NCBI RefSeq assembly: GCF_021044885.1
Contig: NZ_JAJNOD010000001.1
Coordinates: 186,001-250,000 of the forward strand
Origin: Microbacterium nymphoidis
GTDB lineage: Bacteria; Actinomycetota; Actinomycetes; Actinomycetales; Microbacteriaceae
Direction of reading: 5' to 3'
DNA length: 64,000 nucleotides
In this document: positions 57,208-64,000 of the stretch, piece after piece
Numbering within the stretch: the stretch's first letter is position 1
Layout: each line of letters begins with the position of its first letter
Notes under the pieces: generated by a model
The model's input: the letters and a program-made list of their open reading frames with translations, nothing else
What the model was told of the DNA's origin: nothing
Database searches by the model: none
Translations under genes and position numbers: made by a program

Positions 57208-59555
57208 ACCGAGGCGGGGTCGACGTCGGGGCGCAGGCCGCGCCAGCGCGCGTGGCGGAGGTGCCCGTTCGGACTCCAGTCGGCGAACTCGACCTCGCCC
57301 ACCAGCTCGGGACTGACCCAGATGGCGTCGGACGCGTCCGCAGCCGGGACGTCGCTGAAGGGTGGCTCCGCGATTCCCAGAGGCACGAGGCGGCGCAGGA
57401 GCGCGGCTGCAGCCTCCTCGCTGAATCCGGTGCCGACACGCCCCGCGTAGTGCAGCGTGCCGTCGCTCTGCCACACGCCCATCAGCAGGGAGCCGATCGC
57501 GCCGGTGCGGTTGCCCTTGCCGGGGCGGACTCCGCCGATGACCACGTCCTGCGTTGCGGTGATCTTCACCTTCAGCCAGGACTCGCTACGCACGCCCGGT
57601 CGATAGGGCGAGGCAGGATCCTTCACCATGATGCCTTCCAGGCTGCGCTCGGACGCGGCCTCGAGGGTGGCCGCGACATCGTCGAACACGGGCGGGACGA
57701 CGATGGCCGCCCCCGCATCCGCCGCGATGCGCTCCAGCGCCCTGCGGCGGTCGCGAAGCGGACGGGAGGTGAGGTCTTCGTCGGCGTGCAGCGCGTCGAA
57801 GAGGAAGTACGACACCGGGGTGCGTGCGGCTTCGCGCTCGATCTCGAACGCCTTGCTGAGGTGCATCCGATTCTGCAGGCGCGGGAAATCCGGTCGTCCA
57901 CTCGCGTCCAGGGCGACGATCTCGCCGTCGACGATCGCGCTGGCAGCGCCGAACCGTGCGGATCCCTCGGCGGCGACCTCGGGGTAGCGGGCGGTGATGT
58001 CCGCTCCCGTGCGCGAGAACAGGCGCAACCGCGACTGAGACCACACGCCGATGACACGCACCCCGTCCCATTTGAACTCCACCCACGATCCCCAGCGGCG
58101 TGCAGCGGCGGTCGCAAGGGGAGACGTGCTGCCTACCGCGAGCATCGGCGCCGTGAAGCCCGTGGGGGCAGGCGCCGGCGCGTATCTCGTGGTCTGTACC
58201 GCGGAGCGAGTGCGGTGCAGCAGCCACGTCGACTTCTCGCCGCTGCCGTCGGTGCGAAGCAGCGCGATGCGCACATCGCTCGCCGGGCCACTGCCGCGGA
58301 GGGTCACGATGATCTCGTCGGCGCGCCACTTCTCCAGATCGTACGTCCCGCTGTCCCAGATGGACATCGTTCCGGCGCCGTAGGCGCCCGCGGGGATCGT
58401 CCCGGCGAAGCCCAGGTACGCGATCGGGTGGTTCTCGGTCTGCACCGCCAGCACGTTCTGCTCGCTGGTCTGGGGCAGCCCCTTCGGGACGGCCCAGCTC
58501 ACCAGCACCCCGTCGTGTTCTAGGCGCAGATCGTAATGCAGGTGTGAGGCGTGGTGCTCCTGGATGACGAAGCGCCGGCTCGCCGTGGGAAGGGCATCGG
58601 GCGACGTGGGCAGGGGCTCCGGCGTCGGACGGGTGCGCTTGGCGAGGTAGGACGCGAGGAGGCCAGGTGCCGGATCGAGCGCCGCCAGTAGATCGCCCTG
58701 ATCCGCCACCCGATCCAGGACCTCGGTGAACTCGAGCTGGCGCAGCCCCGTCGCCCCGAGCTCCTCCCAGGTGCGCGGTGCCGCGACCGTGGGGCGCAGG
58801 CGACCCCGGAGGGAGTACGGGGCGATCGTGGTCTTCTTGCCGTTGTTCTGGCTCCAGTCGATCAGCACGCGACCCACTCGCGCCGCTTTCGCCATGCCGC
58901 TCACCACCAGATCGGGCCTATCCTGCTCCAGAGCGCGCGCGAGGGCTTTCGCCACGGCGCTGGTCTGCTCGGACGATGCTGTGCCGTCGAGGTGCGCATA
59001 GAGGTGGATGCCGGAGCCGCCGCTGGTGAGTGCGAAGGGTTCTAGCCCCATGCCCCGCAGCAGGTCGCGGGCGAGGAAGGCCACTTCGGCGCACTGGGCG
59101 AGTCCGGCTCCGTCGCCCGGGTCGAGATCGAGCACGAGACGATCGGGGAACGCCGGCTCGCCCTGGGGGCCGAAGCGCCACTGCGGTACGTGCAGCTCGA
59201 GGCTGGCGGACTGGGCGAAGTACACCAGCGTCGCGGCATCGGTGACCAGCGGGTAGTCCTTGGTCCCGGTGCTGTGGTCGATGCCGCTGCGAGGGATCCA
59301 CGACGGCGCGCCGGGTTCCAGCTGCTTGGCGAAGAACGGCTCCTCGGGCGATGCCGCGGTGCCGACACCGTCCGGCCAGCGCTTGCGCGTCACCGGGCGG
59401 CCGAGGACGTGTGGGAGCAGCGCCGGTGCGATGCGCGCGTAGTAGTCGATCAGCTCGGCCTTGGTGGTTCCGGTCTCCGGGTACAGCACCTTGTCGAGGT
59501 GGCTGAGGCGCAGGGAGCGCCCCTCCACCTGTACGTTCACCGATGCCTCTGCCAC
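57192..59555 (-). CDS. ligD: ATP-dependent DNA ligase LigD (POL-PE-LIG)
   Basis: 787 residues in mycobacterial order. Polymerase/primase domain (about 1-300): LDLDPGDGAG, TSGGSGIHLYAHL and QNNGKKTTIAPYSLR. 3'-phosphoesterase domain (about 325-465): FVIQEHHASHLHYDLRLEHDG. ATP ligase domain (about 480-787): nucleophilic Lys in EFKWDGVR (about 495), DGEIVALD and PGKGNRTG. It seals breaks held by Ku in non-homologous end joining. The GTG is six nt after TAACCT. It lies back to back with ku. Confidence 0.96.
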   Translation of the reverse strand: MAEASVNVQVEGRSLRLSHLDKVLYPETGTTKAELIDYYARIAPALLPHVLGRPVTRKRWPDGVGTAASPEEPFFAKQLEPGAPSWIPRSGIDHSTGTKDYPLVTDAATLVYFAQSASLELHVPQWRFGPQGEPAFPDRLVLDLDPGDGAGLAQCAEVAFLARDLLRGMGLEPFALTSGGSGIHLYAHLDGTASSEQTSAVAKALARALEQDRPDLVVSGMAKAARVGRVLIDWSQNNGKKTTIAPYSLRGRLRPTVAAPRTWEELGATGLRQLEFTEVLDRVADQGDLLAALDPAPGLLASYLAKRTRPTPEPLPTSPDALPTASRRFVIQEHHASHLHYDLRLEHDGVLVSWAVPKGLPQTSEQNVLAVQTENHPIAYLGFAGTIPAGAYGAGTMSIWDSGTYDLEKWRADEIIVTLRGSGPASDVRIALLRTDGSGEKSTWLLHRTRSAVQTTRYAPAPAPTGFTAPMLAVGSTSPLATAAARRWGSWVEFKWDGVRVIGVWSQSRLRLFSRTGADITARYPEVAAEGSARFGAASAIVDGEIVALDASGRPDFPRLQNRMHLSKAFEIEREAARTPVSYFLFDALHADEDLTSRPLRDRRRALERIAADAGAAIVVPPVFDDVAATLEAASERSLEGIMVKDPASPYRPGVRSESWLKVKITATQDVVIGGVRPGKGNRTGAIGSLLMGVWQSDGTLHYAGRVGTGFSEEAAAALLRRLVPLGIAEPPFSDVPAADASDAIWVSPELVGEVEFADWSPNGHLRHARWRGLRPDVDPASVVRET

Positions 59556-59561
59556 CTGGTC

Positions 59562-59567
59562 AGGTTA
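59562..59567 (-). promoter_or_regulatory. -10-like element of ligD
   Basis: TAACCT on the minus strand, then GACCAG and the GTG at 59555. Confidence 0.45.
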
Positions 59568-59652
59568 GGTCATCGATCGTTCGGTCCGCGGGTCCGGCGC
59601 GCATTCGGCCCCGGGGTGGCAGAGGGGCATCGCGGTGGTGTGTACTGAGGCC

Positions 59653-60477
59653 ATGCGCTCCATCTGGAAGGGTGCCGTCACCTTCGGCCTCGTCAACGTC
59701 CCGGTCAAGGTCTACTCCGCCACGGAGGACCACGATGTCTCCCTGCACCAGGTGCACAACGCGGACGGCGGGCGGATCCGCTACCAGCGCATCTGCGAGC
59801 TGGATGGCGAGGTCGTGCCCTTCTCCGACATCGATCGTGCTTACGACAACGGTGAGCAGACGGTGATCCTGACCAAGAGCGACCTGGATGCGCTGCCGGC
59901 GGAGCGCAGCCGCGAGATCGAGGTGGTGGAGTTCGTCCCGAACACCCAGATCGATCCGATCCTGCTCGACAAGCCGTACTACCTGGAGCCGGACAGCAAG
60001 TCGCCGAAGGCCTATCTGCTGTTGCGCGAGACGCTGGAGCGCAGTGATCGCACCGCGATCGTGCGCTTCACCCTCCGGCAGAAGACCCGCCTGGCCGCGC
60101 TGCGCGTCCGTGGCGATGTGCTCGTGCTCCAGACGCTGCTGTGGGCTGACGAGGTGCGTGAGCCGTCGTTCGCCTCGCTCACCGACGCCGAGCCGGTGTC
60201 GGAGAAGGAGCTGGAGCTGTCAGCGGCCCTGGTGGAGACGTACGCGTCCGATTTCGATCCGGCGGCGTTCACCGACGAGTACCAGACGCAGCTGCGCACG
60301 CTGATCGATGCGAAGCTCGAGCGCGGCGACGCCGTCGACACCGAGGAGACCTTCGGTCCGCGCGGCGAGACCGGGGGAGCGGAGGTCATCGATCTCATGG
60401 ACGCGCTGCGGGCCAGCGTGGAGCGCTCCCGCGCCGCGCGCACGGACAAGGCGGGTGACGAGGCCGCCGCGGGGTGA
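59653..60477 (+). CDS. ku: Ku end-binding protein
   Basis: 274 residues. MRSIWKGAVTFGLVNVPVKVYSA-type start, HQVHNADGGRIRYQR, KPYYLEPDSKSPKAY and FDPAAFTDEYQTQLR are characteristic of prokaryotic Ku: a beta-barrel ring core and short C-terminal extension. It homodimerises on DNA ends and recruits LigD. The ATG is six codons inside the open frame and is the family start. The C-terminal tail is only moderately basic, so it has little extra DNA-binding extension. Confidence 0.96.
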   Translation: MRSIWKGAVTFGLVNVPVKVYSATEDHDVSLHQVHNADGGRIRYQRICELDGEVVPFSDIDRAYDNGEQTVILTKSDLDALPAERSREIEVVEFVPNTQIDPILLDKPYYLEPDSKSPKAYLLLRETLERSDRTAIVRFTLRQKTRLAALRVRGDVLVLQTLLWADEVREPSFASLTDAEPVSEKELELSAALVETYASDFDPAAFTDEYQTQLRTLIDAKLERGDAVDTEETFGPRGETGGAEVIDLMDALRASVERSRAARTDKAGDEAAAG

Positions 60478-60517
60478 ATGAATGATGCCCTGCCGGATCC
60501 GGCAGGGCATCATTCAT
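60478..60517. terminator. bidirectional hairpin terminator
   Basis: Perfect 17-bp stem ATGAATGATGCCCTGCC with loop GGATCC, directly after the ku stop and facing the DedA gene. Confidence 0.85.
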
Positions 60518-60525
60518 TTCACGCG

Positions 60526-61206
60526 TCAGAGCGTGGGCTCCTCGGAGGCAGCGGCCTTCTCGCGAGAGACCTTCCGGCGCTCGTTGAGGTAGTGCACCAG
60601 GGTCACCAGGGCCGATCCCGCGACCGCGGCGATCAAGATGACGTCGATGTACTGGGTGACGAAGTCCGCGACCCACGGGATGTAGGCGATGAGGTAGCCG
60701 ACGAAGGTGAGGCCGAAGCCCCACAGGATGGCGCCGATCAGGTTGTAGAGGCTGTACCGCTTCCACGGCATGTGACCGACACCGGCGGCCACCGGTGCGA
60801 ACGTGCGGACGATCGGCACGAAGCGCGCCAGGATCACCGTGATCGGGCCGAAGCGCTCGAAGAAGGCATTGGTGCGGGCGACGTTCTGTGTGCTGAACAG
60901 GCCCGAGTCCTTCTTCTCGAAGATTGCGGGGCCGCCCTTGTGGCCGATGTAGTACCCGACCTCACCACCGATGAACGCGGCGACACCGATCAGCAGGCTG
61001 ACCCACCAGATGTTCAGACCGAAGACGTTGTTGGTGTGGGTGAGCAGTCCGGAGATGATCAGGAGCGTGTCACCGGGAAGGAGGAATCCGATGAGCAGAC
61101 CCGTCTCCGCGAAGATGATCGCGCACACCACGAGCAATGCCCACGGTCCGGCGGCCTCGATGATGACCTGTGGGTCGAGCCACGGGATGAGTCCGAGCTG
61201 ATGCAC
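60526..61206 (-). CDS. DedA family membrane protein
   Basis: 226 residues from GTG (MHQLGLIPWLDPQVIIE). Motifs of the DedA/SNARE-associated family: FAETGLLIGFLLPGDTLLI, FIGGEVGYYIGHKGG, FERFGPITVILARFVPIVRTFAPVAAG-like sequence, with the conserved acidic and Arg residues. Recent work links the family to undecaprenyl-phosphate or phosphatidylethanolamine flipping. A longer reading frame would run through tRNA-Leu and is rejected. Confidence 0.93.
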   Translation of the reverse strand: MHQLGLIPWLDPQVIIEAAGPWALLVVCAIIFAETGLLIGFLLPGDTLLIISGLLTHTNNVFGLNIWWVSLLIGVAAFIGGEVGYYIGHKGGPAIFEKKDSGLFSTQNVARTNAFFERFGPITVILARFVPIVRTFAPVAAGVGHMPWKRYSLYNLIGAILWGFGLTFVGYLIAYIPWVADFVTQYIDVILIAAVAGSALVTLVHYLNERRKVSREKAAASEEPTL

Positions 61207-61253
61207 TGGCGGATTCCTGTTCTGGTCTGGCGGCAAGAAAGGCCGTCTGGCCG

Positions 61254-61335
61254 TGCGGGTGGTGGGACTTGAACCCACACGCCCTGAGGCACAGGAACCT
61301 AAATCCTGCGTGTCTGCCAGTTCCACCACACCCGC
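61254..61335 (-). tRNA. tRNA-Leu (TAG)
   Basis: 82 nt, CCA not encoded. Acceptor GCGGGTG pairs with CACCCGC, A73. Anticodon loop TTTAGGT in stem CAGGA/TCCTG gives anticodon UAG (codons CUN). The long variable arm marks it as a class II tRNA. Confidence 0.93.
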
Positions 61336-61344
61336 GCGAATTCG

Positions 61345-61350
61345 ATTCTA
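61345..61350 (-). promoter_or_regulatory. -10-like element of tRNA-Leu
   Basis: TAGAAT on the minus strand, nine nt upstream of the mature 5' end. Confidence 0.5.
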
Positions 61351-61486
61351 TGCTTTCCGCCCCGTTCTCACTCTGGGGAAGTGCCGGGGGAGAAGCTGTG
61401 ATCCTGCCATGAATGGGTGACTGCACCGCCCGGGGGACTGTGGACAAGCGCGGCGGTCGCTGGGCGGCTGCGGTCAGGATGTCCGC

Positions 61487-62635
61487 ATGCCGTCCGCCCC
61501 CTTCGTCTTCTCCGAGGTCACCGAACGCGTGCGCGACCGCCTGCGGGAGGAGCGCATCGATCCCGCACAAGACCGCGAGCGGGCTCGGCAGGTGGCGCGG
61601 ACGGAGATCCGTCGTCACAACGATCGCGCCCTCGCGCGAGGAGACGGCGTGATCGACGACGAGGCGCACTGCCTCGCGCAGGTGCTCGCATCCGTCGCCG
61701 GGTTCGGCGCGCTGGAGCCGTATCTGGCCGATGACTCGATAGAAGAGATCTGGATCAACGCTCCGGATCGGATCTTCGCCGCTCGGGACGGGCTTCCGCT
61801 CCGGCTGCCGCTGGTGCTCACCGAGGACGAGGTGCGCTCGATCGTGGAGCGCATGCTGAACGCCACCGGCCGTCGCGTGGATCTGAGTCAACCGTTCGTC
61901 GATGCCTCGCTCCCGGACGGCTCGCGGGTTCACGTCGTCATTCCCGACGTGGTCCGCGCGCACTGGACCGTGAACATCAGGAAGTTCCTCTCCCGATTCC
62001 GTGATCTCGATGGGCTGGTCGAGGCGGGAGCGCTGCCGCGCTCACTCGCCTACAACCTGACGCAAGCGATGACGCAGGGGGCCAGCGTCCTGGTGTCCGG
62101 TGCCACTCACGCCGGCAAGACCACGATGCTGAGTGCGTTGATCGCCGCGGAACCACCCGCACACCGGGTGATCACCGTGGAGGAGACATTCGAACTCGCG
62201 GTCGACGCCGTGGACGTCGTGGCGATGCAGGGCAGGCAGCCTTCGCTGGAGGGCACCGGCGAGATCCCGCTCCGCCGCCTGGTGAAGGAAGCTCTCCGCA
62301 TGCGACCGGATCGGCTTGTCGTGGGGGAGGTGCGGGATGCCGAGGCGCTGGACCTGGTCCTCGCGCTGAACACAGGCGTGCCCTGCGCCGCGACCATTCA
62401 CGCCAACAACGCCGCCGAGGCACTGGACAAGCTGATGTCGCTCACCCTGCTGGCGGGGCGGAACGTGGATCGGGGATTCGTCTCGCCGGCGATCTCGCGC
62501 AGCGTCGATCTGGTCGTTCACTGCGAGCGTCGGGCGGACGGATCCCGACGCGTCGCCGAGGTGCTCGCCCCGGAGATAGACGCCGTGGGTGAGCCCGGGG
62601 TGCGGGTCCTGTACCGTGCGGAGCATGCTGCATGA
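61487..62635 (+). CDS. tadA: TadA/CpaF secretion ATPase of a Tad/Flp pilus
   Basis: 382 residues. An N-terminal helical domain (about 1-110) precedes the GspE/VirB11-type motor: Walker A VSGATHAGKTTMLS (about 205), Asp-box VITVEETFEL, Walker B RPDRLVVGEVRDAEAL and the His-box CAATIHANNAAEALDKL. It energises Flp/Tad pilus assembly or retraction with TadB and TadC, whose genes follow. The last 14 residues EPGVRVLYRAEHAA are echoed twice downstream. CAGGAT six nt before the ATG is a weak -10-like element. Confidence 0.92.
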   Translation: MPSAPFVFSEVTERVRDRLREERIDPAQDRERARQVARTEIRRHNDRALARGDGVIDDEAHCLAQVLASVAGFGALEPYLADDSIEEIWINAPDRIFAARDGLPLRLPLVLTEDEVRSIVERMLNATGRRVDLSQPFVDASLPDGSRVHVVIPDVVRAHWTVNIRKFLSRFRDLDGLVEAGALPRSLAYNLTQAMTQGASVLVSGATHAGKTTMLSALIAAEPPAHRVITVEETFELAVDAVDVVAMQGRQPSLEGTGEIPLRRLVKEALRMRPDRLVVGEVRDAEALDLVLALNTGVPCAATIHANNAAEALDKLMSLTLLAGRNVDRGFVSPAISRSVDLVVHCERRADGSRRVAEVLAPEIDAVGEPGVRVLYRAEHAA

Positions 62636-62822
62636 CTGCGCTCCGGGAGAGGTGCTTCGCCGTGGGTGCGTGCGGGGTACGAGTCCGCTATCGGAACGGG
62701 GCGCGCCGCATGACTGTGCCCTGCGTGATCTGCTTCGCCGCGGGGGAGCCCGGGGCCCGCGTGCTCTACCGTGCGGAGCGCGCCGCATGACTGCGCTGTG
62801 GGCGATCTGCTTCGCCGCCGGA
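62591..62822 (+). repeat. three tandem copies of the tadA/tadB junction
   Basis: Units begin at 62591, 62668 and 62746 (77 and 78 bp apart). Each joins a tadA-like tail (GVRVLYR type) to ATGACTG and a tadB-like head (MTA...CFAxG). Copies one and three are the functional gene ends; copy two lies between and is the most divergent. The units are degenerate, so the event is not very recent. Confidence 0.85.
62632..62790 (+). CDS. 52-codon chimeric ORF between tadA and tadB
   Basis: Starts with ATG inside the tadA stop (ATGA) and ends with TGA overlapping the tadB start (ATGA). It reads, in order, a tadB-like head (MTALRERCFAVG), a tadA-like tail (ACGVRVRYRNGARR), a second tadB-like head (MTVPCVICFAAG) and a second tadA-like tail (EPGARVLYRAERAA). 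It is a by-product of the tandem duplication, yet it stays open and coupled on both sides. No function can be assigned; it may serve only to pass ribosomes to tadB. Confidence 0.55.
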   Translation: MTALRERCFAVGACGVRVRYRNGARRMTVPCVICFAAGEPGARVLYRAERAA

Positions 62823-63650
62823 GTCCTCTGCATCGCCTCTGTGTGGCTCTGGCCGCGCCGGGCCCCGCATGATGCCGTCGAGAGCCGCCCGGCCTCAGCG
62901 ATGCGCACGCTGCTGGCAGAGGCCGGGGCATCGTCGCTCTCGCCCGGCGCGCTTCTGATCGGTGCCGCGATGTGCGCGCTCGTCGCCGCGTCGGCGGTAT
63001 GGGTCCTGACACGGTTGCCCGTGCTCGCGGCACTCGCGCTCCTCGCCGGCGCGGTCGTCCCGTTCTCCGTGCTGCGCGCCCGGCGAGCGCGGCGGCATCA
63101 GGATCGGCGGTCGGTGTGGCCCGACGTCTGCGATCTGCTGGTCGCCTCGGTGCGCGCCGGGCAGAGCCTGCCGGACGGCGTGGCCGCGCTCGCGGACCTG
63201 GCACCGCAGCCCGTGCGAGCCGAGTTCGCGCGGTTCCGCTCAGATCTCGCAGCCTCGGGGCACTTCGACTCTGCGGTCCTTGCTCTCAAGGAGCGTCTGG
63301 CCGATCCCACCGCCGATCGCATCGTGGAGACGCTGCGGATGGCGCGTCAGGTGGGCGGTACGGAGCTCGCCAACGTGCTGCGCTCCCTCTCGACGGCGGT
63401 GCGGGCCGAAGCGGCGGTGCGCGGCGAGGTGACGGCGCGGCAGTCCTGGATCCGTGGCGCGGCGGTCGTCGGCGTGGTGGCACCCTGGGTCATCCTCGGA
63501 CTCCTGGTCGCGCGTCCCGAGGGAGCAGCGGCCTACTCCACCCCGATGGGTGTGGTGCTGATCGCGGTGGCAGCGGGCGTGTCCTTCGTCGCCTACCGGC
63601 TGATGCTGCGCATCGGCCGGTTGCCGGAGCAGCGGCGGTGGTTTCGATGA
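62787..63650 (+). CDS. tadB: TadB pilus platform protein
   Basis: 287 residues from ATG (MTALWAICFAAGVLCIAS). One N-terminal helix, a second hydrophobic pair (about 55-90), a T2SSF domain (VWPDVCDLLVASVRAGQSLPDGVAALA through LRMARQVGGTELANVLRSLS) and C-terminal helices: the usual inner-membrane platform topology. It interacts with the ATPase and TadC. A longer frame from 62589 runs through the junction repeats and is not used. The stop overlaps tadC (ATGA). Confidence 0.9.
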   Translation: MTALWAICFAAGVLCIASVWLWPRRAPHDAVESRPASAMRTLLAEAGASSLSPGALLIGAAMCALVAASAVWVLTRLPVLAALALLAGAVVPFSVLRARRARRHQDRRSVWPDVCDLLVASVRAGQSLPDGVAALADLAPQPVRAEFARFRSDLAASGHFDSAVLALKERLADPTADRIVETLRMARQVGGTELANVLRSLSTAVRAEAAVRGEVTARQSWIRGAAVVGVVAPWVILGLLVARPEGAAAYSTPMGVVLIAVAAGVSFVAYRLMLRIGRLPEQRRWFR

Positions 63651-64000
63651 CCGCTGCACTGACTGATGGCGCGATCGCCGTGCTGCTCGGCACCGTTCTC
63701 GGAAGCGGGCTCTGGTCGATCCTCGCCGCGCTGCCGCGCTGGTCGGCTCCGCAGTTGGTCCGACGCATCGCCCCCTACGTCCGCGACATCACGGACCCGG
63801 CAGGGACGAGTCTGCCCGCACCCGCTCTGATCGACCCCGCCGCCGGACTGACGGCCCTGGTGCGGGTCGGTTGGCGGGTGTTTCGCCGTCGGCTGGTGCC
63901 GCTGCTGGGAGGGACGACCGTGCTGGCGACACGCCTGCGGCGCGCGGGATGGAAGGCGGATGCGGAGCGGTTCCGCGAGCGGCAACTGGCGCTCGCCGTC
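63647..64000 (+). CDS. tadC: TadC-like pilus platform protein, cut by the window end
   Basis: 118 codons visible, no stop. It begins MTAALTDGAIAVLLGTVLGSG with a membrane helix and goes on to LVRVGWRVFRRRLVPLLGG and RRAGWKADAERFRERQLAL, the positively charged start of a type II secretion F domain. The position after tadB and ATGA coupling make TadC the best call. The rest lies beyond 64000. Confidence 0.8.
   Translation, partial: MTAALTDGAIAVLLGTVLGSGLWSILAALPRWSAPQLVRRIAPYVRDITDPAGTSLPAPALIDPAAGLTALVRVGWRVFRRRLVPLLGGTTVLATRLRRAGWKADAERFRERQLALAV

Noticed and set aside
61254..61335. tRNA-Leu as an integration site for a mobile element
   Set aside because: No integrase, no direct repeat of the tRNA 3' end, and the neighbouring genes are ordinary chromosomal ones.
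62589..62786. 66-residue N-terminal extension of TadB
   Set aside because: The stretch is the junction repeat in a different frame from the 52-codon ORF; TadB begins with a membrane helix at the ATGA-coupled start.

Overview
The window is about 70% GC, with dense gene packing, frequent GTG starts and many ATGA/GTGA start-stop overlaps. Gene content points to an actinobacterium of the Microbacteriaceae, most likely Microbacterium or a close relative: an AdnA/AdnB helicase-nuclease pair, LigD with Ku, DUF3107, DUF3117, DUF3039, DUF2342 and UPF0182 proteins, and an actinobacterial-type DapD. The assignment rests on recognised families and gene order, not on a database search. At least twenty genes carry a TANNNT -10-like hexamer exactly 6-7 nt before the start codon, the signature of leaderless transcripts; I used it to fix many starts.

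Layout. 1-9.2 kb: lysine/diaminopimelate genes dapD (cut by the window edge) and dapE, a PIG-V-like membrane mannosyltransferase, DUF3117, an O-methyltransferase, a TatB-like protein, the minus-strand run MgtE_N/CBS protein - DUF1003 - Mrp, a stress-type membrane protein and an alpha/beta hydrolase. 9.2-16.7 kb: Xaa-Pro aminopeptidase, an endonuclease/exonuclease/phosphatase-fold membrane protein, a PHP phosphoesterase, DUF817, a DEAD-box helicase, a ferritin-like (MiaE-type) protein and DUF3107. 16.8-35.8 kb: adnA-adnB, a repeat-filled gap, a degenerate phosphotransferase, nudC, a short uvrD2, an orphan cyclodehydratase/E1-like protein, a DUF2342 metalloprotease-type protein, a PDZ-Lon protease and a UPF0182 protein. 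From memory this order closely follows Mycobacterium tuberculosis Rv3211-Rv3193c.

35.8-48.2 kb: GNAT, OsmC, two initiator tRNAs, a nitrilase-family amidase convergent with a kynurenine/glutamine-type aminotransferase, an HtrA protease, then a cell-surface polymer locus (three CDP-glycerol glycerophosphotransferase-like enzymes, a GT2 glycosyltransferase, a phosphocholine-cytidylyltransferase-like enzyme and an unknown protein). 48.4-64 kb: an ABC exporter whose ATPase has a huge low-complexity N-terminus, DUF3039, pncB, murI-rph-rdgB, a cation diffusion facilitator, back-to-back ligD and ku (non-homologous end joining), a DedA protein, tRNA-Leu(UAG), and the start of a Tad/Flp pilus locus (tadA, tadB, tadC).

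The most unusual material is a set of local tandem duplications at gene ends: a triplicated tadA/tadB junction that creates an extra 52-codon ORF coupled by ATGA on both sides; an 18-bp array running out of the adnB 3' end with two identical +1 slips; and a triplicated 3' end of the neighbouring phosphotransferase gene. Also notable are a promoter element held in the loop of a perfect 15-bp terminator-like hairpin whose right arm is the next gene's first codons, and a phosphotransferase that has lost its catalytic motif. I saw no insertion sequence, prophage, CRISPR array or integrase.
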